DNA of 64,000 bases from Cydia pomonella. Its lineage: Eukaryota > Arthropoda > Insecta > Lepidoptera > Tortricidae. This document shows, piece by piece, positions 30,354-42,712 of this stretch (positions within the stretch are counted from its first letter, which is position 1; every line of letters starts with the position of its first letter). The DNA is taken from NCBI RefSeq assembly GCF_033807575.1, contig NC_084730.1:3641986-3705985 (forward strand), in the 5' to 3' direction. The notes beneath the pieces were generated by a model, which was not told the DNA's origin, made no database searches, and saw only the letters and a list, made by a program, of their open reading frames with translations. A program made the position numbers and the translations under genes.

Positions 30354-30537
30354 TAACCCCTAGTGTAAATTTATTCGATAGCGTGACGTGACGTGACGCG
30401 TTTGTGTTAAGTTACATTTTGTATGGGATTTAGAAACAGCGCGCCAAGCGGGACGTTTTGGAAACTGAAAATCCTATACAAAAGAGACTTAATGCGTACG
30501 TCACGTTAGACTATCAAATAAATTTACACTAGGGGTA
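30354..30537. mobile_element. Palindromic MITE, 'acccctagtgtaaat' family, copy 1
   Basis: Inverted ends 'acccctagtgtaaatttatt' and 'aataaatttacactaggggt'; inner 'gcgcgccaagcgggacgttt' is conserved with the copies at 31721-31911 and 37834-38025. Confidence 0.9.
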
Positions 30538-30982
30538 CTGTTCATGTCTTTCCTGGTCCTCGCGTTTTTCTATGATTTTAATATTATTTTGAAACGAAAC
30601 GCTGTGCAAAATCAGTATTAAATATGAATAAAGCTAACAATCCTAAACTCATTAAAAACATCATTAAAATAAAACAAATGCAAATTCTGTTTTCCCAGAA
30701 ATACGTAGTCGGAGTTCAATCTTACTGGTTCTTCGGTTCAGGAAGTGGCTCCACTGGCTACACTTTTGGCAGAAACGAGCGTCAGCGCGGACTGAAAAAG
30801 ATTCAGTAATTGTCTATGCTCTTCAGTTCGGAAATAATTGACTTAATTGATCGAATTCGTAGTTCGAACGAGTCTTGATTTTAATTTGTTTTGTACGTGT
30901 TAAAGTGGGTGTAGTTGAGAAAAGATTCTAACATAGGGGCGAAATTTGTATTAAAAGGCTGAATTAAGAAAAGTCTAAATTG

Positions 30983-31060
30983 CCCTATGTCCCACAGCTG
31001 GGCTTAGGCCTCCTCTCAAGCACCAGAGGGATTGGGCTATAGTCCCCACGCTTTAAGGAC
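30983..31060 (+). mobile_element. LINE-derived fragment ('tgtcccacagctgggctta')
   Basis: Contains 'ttgccctatgtcccacagct' then 'gggcttaggcctcctctcaa', a common lepidopteran non-LTR 3' remnant. Confidence 0.6.
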
Positions 31061-31720
31061 CGCACCTTTTGTTTTTCTTTGTGGATGTACTATGTCTTCC
31101 TTTACCGAAAAGCTAGTGGTAAATATCAAACGATATTCGTAAGTTCCAAAAAACTCATTATTATATTTAGGTATTTTGCAAGCCATTCTTTTATTTTTTT
31201 ATTGTTATCATTTATTTGTTTTCCTTTTAACGAGACGTATTACAGATGGCATATACATAGTAAACACCCCTATAATGGAACAGGCACCAGTAATGGAATG
31301 GTATAGACAAATCCTGTAAAACAAGTATTTACCATCAGTTTTTAATCGCTGGCAACATTTTACCACAAAACAAGAGCCAAAGAGCTGCTTAAGTTTAATT
31401 GTTCATTGATATTTATTATTTTGAAAATGAATGGCGCCATACTTTCTATGACTGGAGCAAAAAAGCCACAGTTTAAATTGGTTAATTATATAGAAACCAA
31501 TTGCAGTAGCTTTCATTAAAATAAAGGACGAATTGGACATTAAACTTTTAAAGCGTAAAGCGGTAGAAATTTGAAAGGTGTCGGTGAAATATCAAAAACA
31601 ATCCTAGTTTCCTCTTAAATATTCCATGATTGGTACCGTTAACATATGTGTATGCACGTTTTATTTTGAGGAAACCGGCGAATGAGTTTTCTATAAGATG
31701 ACGAAGTGCGCTGTGGATCT

Positions 31721-31911
31721 GTACCCCTAGTGTAAATATTTTCGACAGCGAAACGTGACGTACGCGTTTGCGTTAAGTGTCATTTTGTATGAGATTTTTG
31801 ACTTTCCAAAACGTCCCGCTTGGCGCGCTGTTCAAAAACCCATACTAAATGAGACTTAACGCAAACGCGTACGTCACGTTTCGCTATCGACTAAATTTAC
31901 ACTAGGGGTAC
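31721..31911. mobile_element. Palindromic MITE, 'acccctagtgtaaat' family, copy 2
   Basis: Ends 'gtacccctagtgtaaata' and 'aatttacactaggggtac'. The best palindrome of the family ('gcgtttgcgttaag...cttaacgcaaacgc'). Confidence 0.92.
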
Positions 31912-31947
31912 TGAAGATTTGGTGATTTGGTGTTATTAATGTAAGTT

Positions 31948-32387
31948 ATGAACAAACCCCGGTTTGACGGGAGCAAAATTGCACTTCTGCTAGTGCTTAA
32001 TTAAATATCGACATCGATATGAATCAATTTTTGAATGTTTGTAATTATAAGCCTTTTTGTTTCAGATAAAATGGCTTCTATCGAATTTGCGTTGATAAAG
32101 AAAATGAGACACGTTAACGTAAATTTGTCAGTGAAATATTAAATATTCGATCCTTGTTTTTTTGATAAATTATTCGGACTTTTTCCAAATTAGGAAAAGT
32201 AAAATTGCTTCAAATCTTCGAGCATTTAACCAACTAGAGACGGCTTGTCTATAATTTTCTGTACAAAACATTATGCCAATTATACGTATGTCATGTATTC
32301 AAATGGATGTCTATAGAAGAGTCGATATTTAATTAAATACTAGCAGAAGTACAATTCTGCTCCCGTCAAACCGAGGTTTGGTTATGA
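31948..32387. mobile_element. MITE with about 60-bp inverted ends
   Basis: Left 'ggtttgacgggagcaaaatt' then 'gcacttctgctagtgcttaa', right 'tactagcagaagtacaattc' then 'tgctcccgtcaaacc'. About 440 bp; no ORF. Confidence 0.85.
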
Positions 32388-32439
32388 AGAAACGAAGAGT
32401 GTAAATAAATGGATGTAAGTCAATAAATTAACTAACTAA

Positions 32440-32670
32440 CTGACTGAACTGCTTTGGCTCAGCGATCCAAAAAGAATCTTGGCCTCCGAAACGAGAGAAC
32501 GCCACCTGTCCCGATCCAGCGCGGTTTCGTGCCATGAATTGGCATTCAGCCGACGCAGGTCCGCCTCCACGACATCACACCAGCGGTACCTGGGGCGCCC
32601 GATCGGTCAACGGCCGGTTGGTAGCCTCAAGTACGCTTCCTTGACTACGCGATCCTCCCCCATTCTGAGT
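32440..32670 (-). mobile_element. LINE reverse-transcriptase C-terminal fragment
   Basis: Same family as 18518-18796: 'ttggctcagcgatccaaaaa', 'tcgtgccatgaattggcatt', 'ccgcctccacgacatcacac'. Frame broken. Confidence 0.75.
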
Positions 32671-33094
32671 CAATAAATTACAACTCTTTAAATAAAATGA
32701 CCCTTAGAATGAAATCAAGCAAGTCCGCCGATCCTTTTATAGTGATAAACACATGTGAGCCGTATCAGCCGTAACCTCATCATGTATTATGTACTTTTTA
32801 TGCTAATACGTTCTTGGCACGCTGGTAATGATAGTTATAGGTTCATGTTTATTGCTACGTTCGTGTGTGGTAGATTATTTATGGTATGGTCACTATTATG
32901 AGACACAGATAGGTAAGATCTAGCGAGTTAACGGTACAACTACAAATTATACCAAAACATAGGTATATTGTTTATGCAAAGGCTGTTTATGAAGATGATA
33001 CTTACTTATCCTGTGGCGCAGCGACCCGAAGTGGATCTTGGCCTCCGACACCAAAGACCGCTATGCTTTATACTACGTCGGTGGCAAACAAGCA

Positions 33095-33424
33095 TAAGCG
33101 CTGGTGGCCTAACGGTAAGAGCGTGCAACTTGCAATTCAGAGGTCGCGGGTTCAAACCCCGGCTCGTACCAATGAATTTTTCGGAACTTATGTACGAAAT
33201 ATCATTTGATATTTACCAGTCGCTTTTCGGTGAAGGAAAACATCGTGAGGAAACCGGACTAATCCTAACAAGGCCTAGTTTACCCTCTGGGTTGTAAGGT
33301 CAGATGGCAGTCGCTTTCGTAAAAACTAGTGCCTACGCCAAATCTTGGGATTAGTGTCAAGCCGACCTCAGGCTCCCATGAGCCGTGGCAAAAATGCCGG
33401 GAGAACGCGAGGAAGAAGAAGAGG
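33095..33424 (+). mobile_element. tRNA-derived SINE, family A, best copy
   Basis: Complete head ('tggcctaacggtaagagc', B box 'ggttcaaacccc'), central 'tttaccagtcgcttttcggt' and 'gaaaacatcgtgaggaaacc', then 'gcagtcgctttcgtaaaaac', 'gctcccatgagccgtggcaa' and a 'gaagaagaag' tail. It sits inside a 'gcaaacaagcata' repeat (33066-33094 and 33424-33450), which appears to be split by the insertion. Confidence 0.9.
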
Positions 33425-33663
33425 TGGCAAACAAGCATAAGGCCCGTCTGATGATAAGATGATGATGACAATTTCTAAACGTCATAACTACTGCCAAAAT
33501 TATGAAATATTCCACCTCGAAAAATTCGAAATTTTCTCCTTTTTTATGATAAAAAGTTCCTAAATGGAATCCTTCAAATCTTGTAAGAAAATACAGAATT
33601 ACAATCTCCAACTTTTTGGAAACTTTCATCAACTTGCATAGCTGTATAGGTTATAAATATTAA

Positions 33664-33918
33664 ATACATAAATATTATAGGGACATTCTTACACAATTAG
33701 ACCAAGTCTCACGGTAAGCCAAGAAGGCTTGTGTTGTGGATACTCAGACAACGATATATTATTATATAATATACAAATACTGAAATACATAGAAAACATC
33801 CATGACTCGGGAACAAATATCTGTGCTCATCACACAAATAAATGCCCTTATTGGGATTCGAACCCAGGACCATCGGCTTCATAGGCAGAGTCACTACCCA
33901 CTAGGCCAGACCGGTCGT
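33664..33918 (-). mobile_element. tRNA-derived SINE, family B, near full length
   Basis: Reverse complement; B box 'gattcgaacccagg', head 'tcactacccactaggccaga'. Adjacent to the palindromic MITE at 33934. Confidence 0.9.
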
Positions 33919-33933
33919 CAAATAGGTTTCAAG

Positions 33934-34087
33934 CTTAAGGCTCCTCTACACGATGGCCCAGCGTAGGCCAGTCCAAGAGAAGCATTTATGCGTTAGAGGG
34001 AGCAAGTGATATTGCTATCTCATTCCACCGCATAGCTGCATCCCTTAGGCTGGCCTACGCTGGGCCATCATGTAGAGGAACCCTTAG
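33934..34087. mobile_element. Palindromic MITE ('ctctacacgatggcccagcg')
   Basis: Ends 'cttaaggctcctctaca' and 'tgtagaggaacccttag'; inner 'gatggcccagcgtaggccag' against 'ctggcctacgctgggccatc'. Confidence 0.88.
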
Positions 34088-34460
34088 AATAAAAAGTGGA
34101 AAAATTGCAGCCTTGGGTGAGACTTGAACTCACGGCTGGATAGTCTGGATATATAGGTGTATAGGTAGGATCTATAGGTTTCAGCAACTCGTTTCTATAA
34201 TTGAATATTAAAGACTACATTACATCGGATCGGATACGTTTTTATCTTTATGTTAACAGGAAAACTAATTAACCGTGAAATAAAAGGAATTCCTTCGTCA
34301 ATTATACAACTATTATCGCCCAAACTGAATGTAAGTGCTAACTGAACGTAACGAAGCGTGTGGTCGCCGTGTGGTACAAACTAAAAAAAAATGGTGGAAT
34401 ATATTTTAAGGAAACTTAAGAGTAAATACAGTACAGTTTGAGCAGTACAGAATAAATAAT

Positions 34461-34682
34461 AGTAAAGCCCGACCAGAAATATATGATTATTGTCAAGGGG
34501 GCGCTGTTATTCTCTTGTATAGGGTGACAGTTCAGTTTAGTATAAAAAATTTAAGAATAGAATAATAATTTAATTCAGACTTAAAAAATCCATATCTTGT
34601 TAGTATTACTTGTTAGTAATTTTGTTCCAGTGAAATTGCGCAATATGACGCGTGATCATGTATTACTGGTCAGGCTTTACTA
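34461..34682. mobile_element. Palindromic MITE, 'taaagcccgaccagaa' family, copy 2
   Basis: Ends 'agtaaagcccgaccagaaat' and 'attactggtcaggctttact'. Confidence 0.8.
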
Positions 34683-34688
34683 CCGTAC

Positions 34689-34850
34689 AGTAATGACACT
34701 TCCTAAAAAACCGAAGTTTGACGGCGATTCAGGGACGAATCCTGCTGTCTCTTTCTCTTGGCATTATCCCTTTGAGCTATTTAGGGTTGTCAAAATACAT
34801 GTTATTATTTTGTAGTTGTGCACGCAAAGTGATGTCAAGCTGTGCCAACC
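34689..34850 (+). repeat. Repeat shared with 43990-44155
   Basis: 'accgaagtttgacggcgatt', 'tttagggttgtcaaaataca', 'tgcacgcaaag' in the same order in both copies. Confidence 0.7.
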
Positions 34851-37833
34851 ATAATTGTTTTTTTTTTTTTGCTAGGGACACGAAATCAGTGTTCTAAAAG
34901 TTGATTCCCTCTAGAACGACCACTTCTTTTCTGTTGCGCCACCGCCTACAAAGTTAATGTATCGTAATGTTCCTAATTGTGACGGCGTACGTAAACTAGT
35001 TATAGTGTATGTCTGTTTGTTTGTACGTCTTATCAAACGAGCTCGCACCTCGTTGGGGCGAGAATGGAAACTAGTTGCATGTTTAGCATTTTTGATAATA
35101 TTAGAAATGAGGGGAATTAAATTACGAAACATGTGTCAAAAACTACTGAGCAATTGTTTTGAAGTGAGATTTTTTGATTTATATTTTAATATATAATACT
35201 AATAGAAACATATTAATTTGACCATTTACGGTATTTAAAAACACACAACTTCTTTTCACATACGCACTGAAACACCTTGAAAGTAATGTAGATAAAAAAA
35301 TACTTTAGTTATGTCTATGTGGTTGAAACATTTTTTAAATGTTGTCACATTGGTAGTCTGTGTTTTAAAAATAGTTTATACCGTATCTGTGCAGCCATTC
35401 ACAGATAAAAAATCAAAAACCGCATACACTCCGTTTGGTACCCGGAGCTACCATGATCAGTTTAGAGGTGCGCAATGTTGGAACCTCTAGCCACCAGAAT
35501 CACGTGAGTGGTTAACCAAGAATCGAACATGTTTCTTTAACTTTTTACCAATAAAATTCCCTAACACACAAAACACTGGCCACCCCAAAACATTGTCCAA
35601 AAAAACTTATTTTCCATTTGTAGAAAAATAAAAACAGAGGGAATAAGGCAAGCATCTGGCCGGCGAATTTATGATAATATTCGTTAAATAATAGAGAAGC
35701 GCGGCATTAAGATACAAATTCGAGGCGGGGAAAGGGTTCGTAGGGAGGGGACGACGATAGTTGCGTCTATACTATCGATATAACGTTTGACGAAAATAAG
35801 AACAGACTTGAAAAAACAGTCAAACGTGCTATCGTTTTGTGGTCTTCATTAGCAGTTTCACTTACAAGCAGCGAGAGAAAATGCATGCGCATGTAACTCC
35901 TCTGGAGTTCCAGGCGTACATAGGCTACGGATACTGCTTACCATCAGGCGGGCCGTATGCTTGGTTGCCACCGACGTAGTATAAAAAAAAGCACGAGTTA
36001 CTTTAAAAAATACCAATTCGAGAAATCTGGGGAAAACGAGGGAACTTATGTATACTGACAGGATAGGTCTACCATAAAAGTCAGAGCCCAAATGCAAGGA
36101 GAAGTCAATATTTTTAAAGTAAGTCAGTATGTTTTGTGATCTATAACTTAAACTGCCATCAAATACCTTCAGATTATTGTGTGACTTTTAAAGTTACTTC
36201 AATTTATTTAAATAGAAGAGTTTTAAGGAAGAGGTCATCATCATAAAAAAAGATCCTTGAACATCTATAGTATAGAACCGAAGCTATAAAGAATGAAGCA
36301 TTAGATAAATAGTTAAAAACTGAAAACTGCATGTATCAACTTAGGTATAAACCTGAATGTCATATTTATTATATAAAAATAAATTTTCGTTTTTCGTTGA
36401 CTTGCATGACATTTATATATACTTCTGGTCTCCCGCGATACAGGCCTAGCCTAGTGCGGGGACTCCTGGAAACTCTGTTGTCAATCTAGTTATGCACCAA
36501 CTCTTAAAAACAACCGATGTATACTCCGATACCACCGACTCCGACTCCGTTGTATGTACCGATGTCCTTTCTTGTGCAATAAACATATTTTTTATCTTTA
36601 TCTTTATCTTTATCTCCGAATTTTAACAGTTATTTTCATTACATATTTAACAACTATCGTTCTAACACCGAAGGCCTTAGTATTAACTTTTTCTTAATTA
36701 TATGACAGCCATTTCAGTTTTTTTTACACACAATTTCGTTTATTTTTTTATTCCTGACGAGAAATTTCGATTGCTTATAAATATTGTATTCAATTGAAGA
36801 TGACACTCATGTACGAACATATGAGCTATGCAACGAATGAGCACTGACAAGTATGCAACTGCAAACGTGCAAAGTATTATTCAGCTGTACTTTTAAGAAT
36901 AAGAATCATTTATTGCCACATACAAGTACATAGGAGAATAAGGTTACATAATGGTAAAAAAAAAATACATTAATAATTTATACAGATCAACCGGTATAGT
37001 ATTTATTGTATTGGGCAAAGGGTTCCAGTCTCAGCGTGTGCCGGGCCGACATGCCCGGCGCTGGTTTTCAGACCGGTCCCAGACTAAGGACGGTCGGACA
37101 TTATACATCGAAATATAATAATACTACTTTTGTGCTCATGAAAGAAAGGGAAAAGATTGAAAGAAAAAAACATGGTAAATTTTACATCAATAGACTTAAC
37201 ACTGATTAAACTTTCACGGTTTTTACACATTATTAAGTCCCGTTTCTATGAGCTATCAATAAACTTAGTCACTCTTAGTAACAATACTTCTTCTCATAAA
37301 TCCTACCCCTAAACATCGACAACAGTATCGACACGGCGCACCCCCACGACATTTCCATGTAGGTCGCATAAAAATAACATTTTCGCCTCCCCGGCACATC
37401 TGCTCAAATATTGACTCGCCGCGATCGTGTCTGGCGCAAGCAAGATTTTGACTTCTGCCTTTCATTTTGAAACTGATTGGGTTTTTTTGTTTTTGTGCTG
37501 ACGTATAAGACTAATGAACATTTTTTTTTATTGTACATCCAACGGTCGACTCTTGTTTCTAAGGTTTTTGGTTGATTACTAGGTGTTATTAAAAAGATTA
37601 TTTCTTTTAGTCTATTTAACAAACTTAAAAAAATACATTAAAAAATTGATTTCTGGCTTTCATTTTGTCTGGGTTCCTTGTTTTTATAGCGGTGACGTGT
37701 AGTGAACATTGGAAAATAAATTACATAAAAAATTAAACTGTGCATCATATGGTCGGTTTTAGATTGGTCTCTTTTTTGCTGTCTTGGTAAATAAAATTAA
37801 ATGTTTGCATTTTTGTGATCATTTAAGAAACCT
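34850..37833. other. Non-coding stretch, few identifiable repeats
   Basis: Contains the minus-strand 'gcaaacaagcatacggcc' repeat at 35895-35990, a LINE-like 3' end near 36430-36615 with 'gtgcaataaacatatttttt' and an (atcttt)n run, and nothing that I can read as a gene. Confidence 0.5.
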
Positions 37834-38025
37834 GTACCCCTAGTGTAAATTTTATCGACATCATAACGTGACAAACGCGTTTGCGTTAAGTCTCATTTTG
37901 TATAGGATTTTGAGTTTCCAAAACGTCCCGCTTGGCGCGCTCTTTCTAAATCCAATACAAAATGAGACTAAACGCAAACGCGTACGTCACGTTTCAAAAT
38001 CGAATTTATTTACACTAGGGGTACT
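37834..38025. mobile_element. Palindromic MITE, 'acccctagtgtaaat' family, copy 3
   Basis: Ends 'gtacccctagtgtaaattt' and 'aaatttatttacactagggg' (slightly longer right end). Confidence 0.9.
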
Positions 38026-40112
38026 GTTTACACAGTGATTAGTATGTAGTGTAAGTTATAAATGTATAAACTCGCACAAAACACCAATTCATGTGTAAAC
38101 AGGCCCTTAAGCCTACATACTGCGAAATGTAAATAAAGTAGTTGTTAACCACTTATTACCCTGTTCACACTTGTTCAAGTACACATTCAACGAACAAAAG
38201 CCCTTATAGCCACTCCACACACCTCGGACGCAAACATATGACATGTGTTCGGGGGTGTCAGAGCTGCTTTATAGGGAGCGTGCATGAACTGTAGGAGGCA
38301 GCACAGGAGCCGTCAGATTTTTGGCGCGAGGCATAAATGTGATGTTTATTGTTCCGATGTAGCCTACAAGATGGCAGAACCTACTATGCACAAGAAATAT
38401 AGTGACATGTGAATGTACATGTTTATGGTTCCGATTCAGGCCACAAGATGGTACGAGTAGACCCTCCAACGCGCACGGTCCCTATATTCTTAACGTAGCC
38501 CTATTTAGTACTAATAAAACCTGACGACAAATAATTTTTATTACTCACATTATGATGAAAATTAACGAACCCTTTTAAGATCGAAGCCGCCCAAATTTAC
38601 TGCAAGTTACCTTAGACTGCAGAGGTCAGGTCGGCAAACCGCGGCTCTTTATAGGTACAGTCAGCTGCAGAGAAAAGGTACTCCCCCTGCATAGAAGTTT
38701 GGATGCAAAGAAAGCTAATAGTATTGCTAACTGTACATTACGTCACTCAAAATATTTTCACTTTAATAGGCAGCAAACGAAGCAGACGAGCCGCCTGATG
38801 CGAAGCAGTCTTCGCCACCCAAGGACATAAATAATATCGGAGGAGCCACTTAAGCGTTACCAACCTTTGATAACTCTTAAATATCTGCTTATAGAAGAAC
38901 CCCATGTCCAAGCCCGCTTGTTCTTGGTTTGCCACGTGTCGAGAAATTAAGGATGAACTTCGAGCAAGACCAAGACCCAGACCAAGGAAAACAAAACGCC
39001 TCTGAGGTTCCTAAAATTAGTGATTTCTACTGCGATTGGCTATTCTTCTCAAAAGTTTGCCGACCCCTTAGAGCAAATAGCCTAACTTTCATAATTTTCA
39101 GTTTAATAACTAGTATGTATACAAGGGTTAAACAAAATAGAGTCAAACCAAGATATAAGAGAATAATAATAATAAAAAGCGGCCAAGTGCGAGTCGGACT
39201 CGCGCATGAAGGGTTCCGTACCATTTATGACGTATTAAAAAAAATCTACTTACTAGATCTTGTTCAACATTTTACCACTTTGGACACACATTTTACCGAA
39301 AAAATTATATTAAGAACCTAAATATCATTTTTGAAGACCTATCCATAGAATAGATACCCCACACGTAGGTATGGGTTTAATGAAAAAAAAAAATTTTTTT
39401 TTAATTATATGACGTATTAAAAAAACTACTTACTAGATCTCGTTCAAACCAATTTTCGGTGGAAGTTTGCATGGTAATGTATATCATATTTTTTTTTTGA
39501 TTTTTCTTTCTGTTATTTTAGAAGTTACAGGGGTGGGGGGACACAATTTTTTTCACTTTGGAAGTGTCTCTCGCGCAAACTATTCAGTTTAGAAAAAAAT
39601 GATATTAGAAACCTAAATATCATTTTTGAAGACCTATCCATAGATACCCCACACGTATGGGTTTGATGAAAAAAAAATCTTTTTTAAATTTTATGACGTA
39701 TTAAAAAAACTACTTACTAGATCTCGTTCAAACCAATTTTCGGTGGAAGTTTGCATGACAATGTATATCATATATTTTTTTTAGATTTTTCATTCGATTA
39801 TTTTAGAAGTTACGGGGGGGGGGGGGGGGGGGGGACACATTTTACCACTTTGGAAGTGTCTCTCGCGCAAACTATTCAGCTTAGAATTCTAGATCTAATT
39901 CTTTAATACTAGATCTCGTTCAACATTTTACCACTTTGGACACACATTTTACCACTTTGGTAGCGTCTCTCGCGCAAACTGTTCATTTTAGAAAAAAATG
40001 ATATTAGAAACCTCAATATCATTTTTGAAGACCTATCCACTGATACCCCACACGTATGGGTTTGATGAAAAAAGATTTTTTGAGTTTCAGTTCTAAGTAT
40101 GGGGAACCCCCA

Positions 40113-42197
40113 AAAGGGTGTAGCAGGATAGCCTAGGAAAAATTGCCCCCAGCGATTTTGGGCCGAAACTGTAATCAAACGATGCCTTTTGGGGAGGTTA
40201 TACTCTGCACAAAGTTTCATCCCTCTGTTACCCCCTGGGGGTGAAAAAAACCCGATTAACCCCAAAACTGTTTTAATTATTTTTTCCTAAAGTATGAAAG
40301 TGACGAATTTCAAATTTCGTACACATATTAATAAGACTAAAAGCTATGTGCTAAAAAAATATTAACCCCCTAACCATTGAAATTCTTGTAAAAAAAAACA
40401 AAAATAAAAAAAGAATCAACCTGTATATCAAGTTTGGCTCATGGTACCACACCATTTTTTTTTTTTCAAAAATGAACCAGTTTATATTCTACATGATACA
40501 AAAGTTTCATGGACCTACTCCAGAAGGAACATTGCGAAATTAATATGTATTGGCTCTTTGGTGCGTACTATTCATTGAACTCCCACTAAGAGCCTTGCAT
40601 TATTAATAAACAATGGCTTGCGATCGGACCGCTGCTCGTGCCCGATTTGAAAAAGGTGGGGATAAAGAAGTATGAATCAAACTCATTTGTACATGGATCT
40701 CAAGTTTGGCTCATGGTACACACACCATTTTTTTTTAAATGTACCAATTTATATTCTATATTATATAAAAGTTTCATGGACCTACTCCAGAAGGAATATT
40801 GCGAAATTTAAATAAACGTACTATTTCGTAGCTACTAATCATTATACTCGTATCATGCTTAATACGCAACGTCTCGGACCCGAAAACAAAATAATTTAAA
40901 AAAACCGGCCAAGAGCATGTCGGGCCACGCTCAGTGTAGGGTTCCGTAGTTACTCTTCCGTCACAATAAGCTAAACTGGAGCTTAAAGTATAGTAAATTG
41001 TTAACCAAGGGATGAAACGGTACCTTTCACGTGAGTTAAACAAATAGGCAAATTTGCATAATCAGTACCTAATTAAAGTATGTCTTTTTACTATGAAGGG
41101 GAAACTTTTTGCGATAACTCAAAAACAGCTAAACTGATCATGTCCGCTATAGTTTTCATTTAATGTCTTTCTTAAGCTCTACTTCCACAATTTTTTAAAT
41201 TTTTTTTGGACCTATGGTTCAAAAGTTAGAGGGGGGGGGGGACACATTTTTTTTTTCTTTCGGAGCGATTATCTCCGAATATATTCACTTAATCAAAAAA
41301 TGTTTGTTGAAGACCCCTATTAGTTTTGAAATACCTTTCCAACGATACCCCACACTGTAGGATTGAAGCAAAAAACAAAAATTCACCCCCACTTTACGTG
41401 TAGGGGAGGTACCCTCAAAAAATTAAATTTTTAGATTTTATTGTACGACTTTGTCGGTTTTATTGGTTTATATATCCATGCCAAATTTCAGCATTCTAGC
41501 ACTAACGATCACGGAGCAAAGCCTCGGACAGACAGACAGACAGACAGGCAGGCGGACATGGCGAAACTATAAGGGTTCCTAGTTGACTACGGAACCCTAA
41601 AAATGTTTTTATAAATACAAATGAGTTTGATTCATACTTCTTTATCCCCACCTTTTTCAAATCGGGCACGAGCAGCGCCAGCGGTCTGATCGCAAGCCAT
41701 TGTTTATTAATAATGCAAGGCTCTTAGTGGGAGTTCAATGAATAGTACGCACCAAAGAGCCAGTACATATTAATTTCGCAATGTTCCTTCTGGAGTAGGT
41801 CCATGAAACTTTTGTATCATGTACAATATAAACTGGTTCATTTTTGAAAAAAAAAATGGTGTGGTACCATGAGCCAAACTTGATATACAGGTTGATTCTT
41901 TTTTTATTTTTGTTTTTTTTACAAGAATTTCAATGGTTAGGGGGTTAATATTTTTTTAGCACATAGCTTTTAGTCTTATTAATATTTGTACGAAATTTGA
42001 AATTCGTCACTTTCATAGTTTAGGAAAAAATTATTAAAACAGTTTTGGGGTTAATCGGGTTTTTTTCACCCCCAGGGGGTAACAGAGGGATGAAACTTTG
42101 TGCAGAGTATAACCTCCCCAAAAGGCATCGTTTGATTACAGTTTCGGCCCAAAATCGCTGGGGGCAATTTTTCCTAGGCTATCCTGCTACACCCTTT
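40113..42197. mobile_element. Foldback element with about 580-bp inverted arms, nested insertion
   Basis: Arms 40113-40691 and 41609-42197 are near-perfect inverted repeats, beginning 'gggtgtagcaggatagccta'. Mirrored small ORFs on the two strands (39909-40265 minus and 42045-42308 plus) arise only from this symmetry. The 917-bp spacer starts with a direct repeat of an arm segment (about 40694-40800), followed by another repeat, 40897-41596. No transposase. Confidence 0.85.
40897..41596 (+). repeat. Interspersed repeat inside the foldback spacer
   Basis: From 'aaaaccggccaagagcatgt' through 'gggttccgtagttactcttc' to 'gttgactacggaaccct', with an 'agacagacagacag' run. A truncated second copy is at 45958-46372 (same first 400 bp). 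Confidence 0.8.
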
Positions 42198-42381
42198 ATT
42201 GTTTTTTTTCTATTTTTGTGTAAACATCCTAATGCGGTTCATAGAATACATCTACTTACCAAGTTTGAACAGTATAGCTCTTATAGTTTCGGAAAAAAGT
42301 GGCGGTGACATAATCGGACAGACAGACGGACATGACGAATCTCTAAGGGTTCCGTTTTTTGCCATTTGGCTACGAAACCCT

Positions 42382-42712
42382 AAAAAGGTGTGTAAAAAAA
42401 AAATCTTTTGCTTTTTACTACTTAGAACACGATACCGTTACCGAATATACCCTTAAACGGATTCCCACTATAGTCAAACCAAGATAAGTTCGCAGCGATT
42501 TGGATAGCCCAGACGGCGCACGGCTTTAAACGTCTAACTTCTATGAAATTATGACGTTTACTTGACACTTACACCGTCTGGGCTATCAAAATCGCTGCGA
42601 ACTTATCTTGGTTTGACTATAGTGGGAATCCGTTTTAGGGTATATTCGGTAACGGTATCGTGTTCTAAATTTCTAATTAGGAAAAAGCAGATTTTTTTTT
42701 ACACACCTTTTT
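42382..42712. mobile_element. Palindromic MITE with about 130-bp inverted arms
   Basis: Ends 'aaaaaggtgtgtaaaaaa' and 'tttacacacctttt'; arms include 'gaacacgataccgttaccga' against 'tcggtaacggtatcgtgttc' and 'ctatagtcaaaccaagataa' against its complement. Flanking TA on each side is compatible with Tc1/mariner-type insertion. A decayed half copy is at 43684-43780. Confidence 0.88.

Larger units (their letters stand above)
28914..31636. mobile_element. Large inverted-repeat (foldback) structure
   Basis: Arms 28914-29271 and 31255-31636 are imperfect inverted repeats over about 360-380 bp (for example 'caatcatgggacatttaaga' against 'tcttaaatattccatgattg', and 'tattaccat'/'agctctttggctcttg' blocks), separated by about 2.0 kb. 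The interior holds two MITEs (29634-29887, 30354-30537) and a LINE scrap (30983-31060). No transposase frame seen. Confidence 0.75.
39172..42386 (+). repeat. Long 'gtgcgagtcgg...ggttccgta' repeat split by a foldback insertion
   Basis: Left part 39172-40112 starts 'gcggccaagtgcgagtcgga' and contains about four direct sub-repeats of 200-290 bp ('tacttactagatct', 'ccccacacgtatgggtttga', G-runs near 39530 and 39820). The right part resumes at 42198 ('attgttttttttctattttt') and ends 'gccatttggctacgaaaccc'. The left and right parts look like one element interrupted by 40113-42197. Confidence 0.7.

Noticed and set aside
33095..33180. tRNA-like sequence with good A and B boxes
   Set aside because: It continues into a conserved SINE body and recurs at several loci; the acceptor stem does not pair convincingly, so it is a SINE head and not a tRNA gene.
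36590..36615. (atcttt)n run, considered as a regulatory repeat
   Set aside because: Best explained as the 3' simple-repeat tail of a retro-element that ends with an AATAAA-like motif just before it.
39909..42308. Identical protein-like frames (MGLIGFFSPPGGNRG..) on opposite strands, first read as a duplicated gene
   Set aside because: They arise from the two arms of a non-coding foldback element; there is no start context, domain or splice support.
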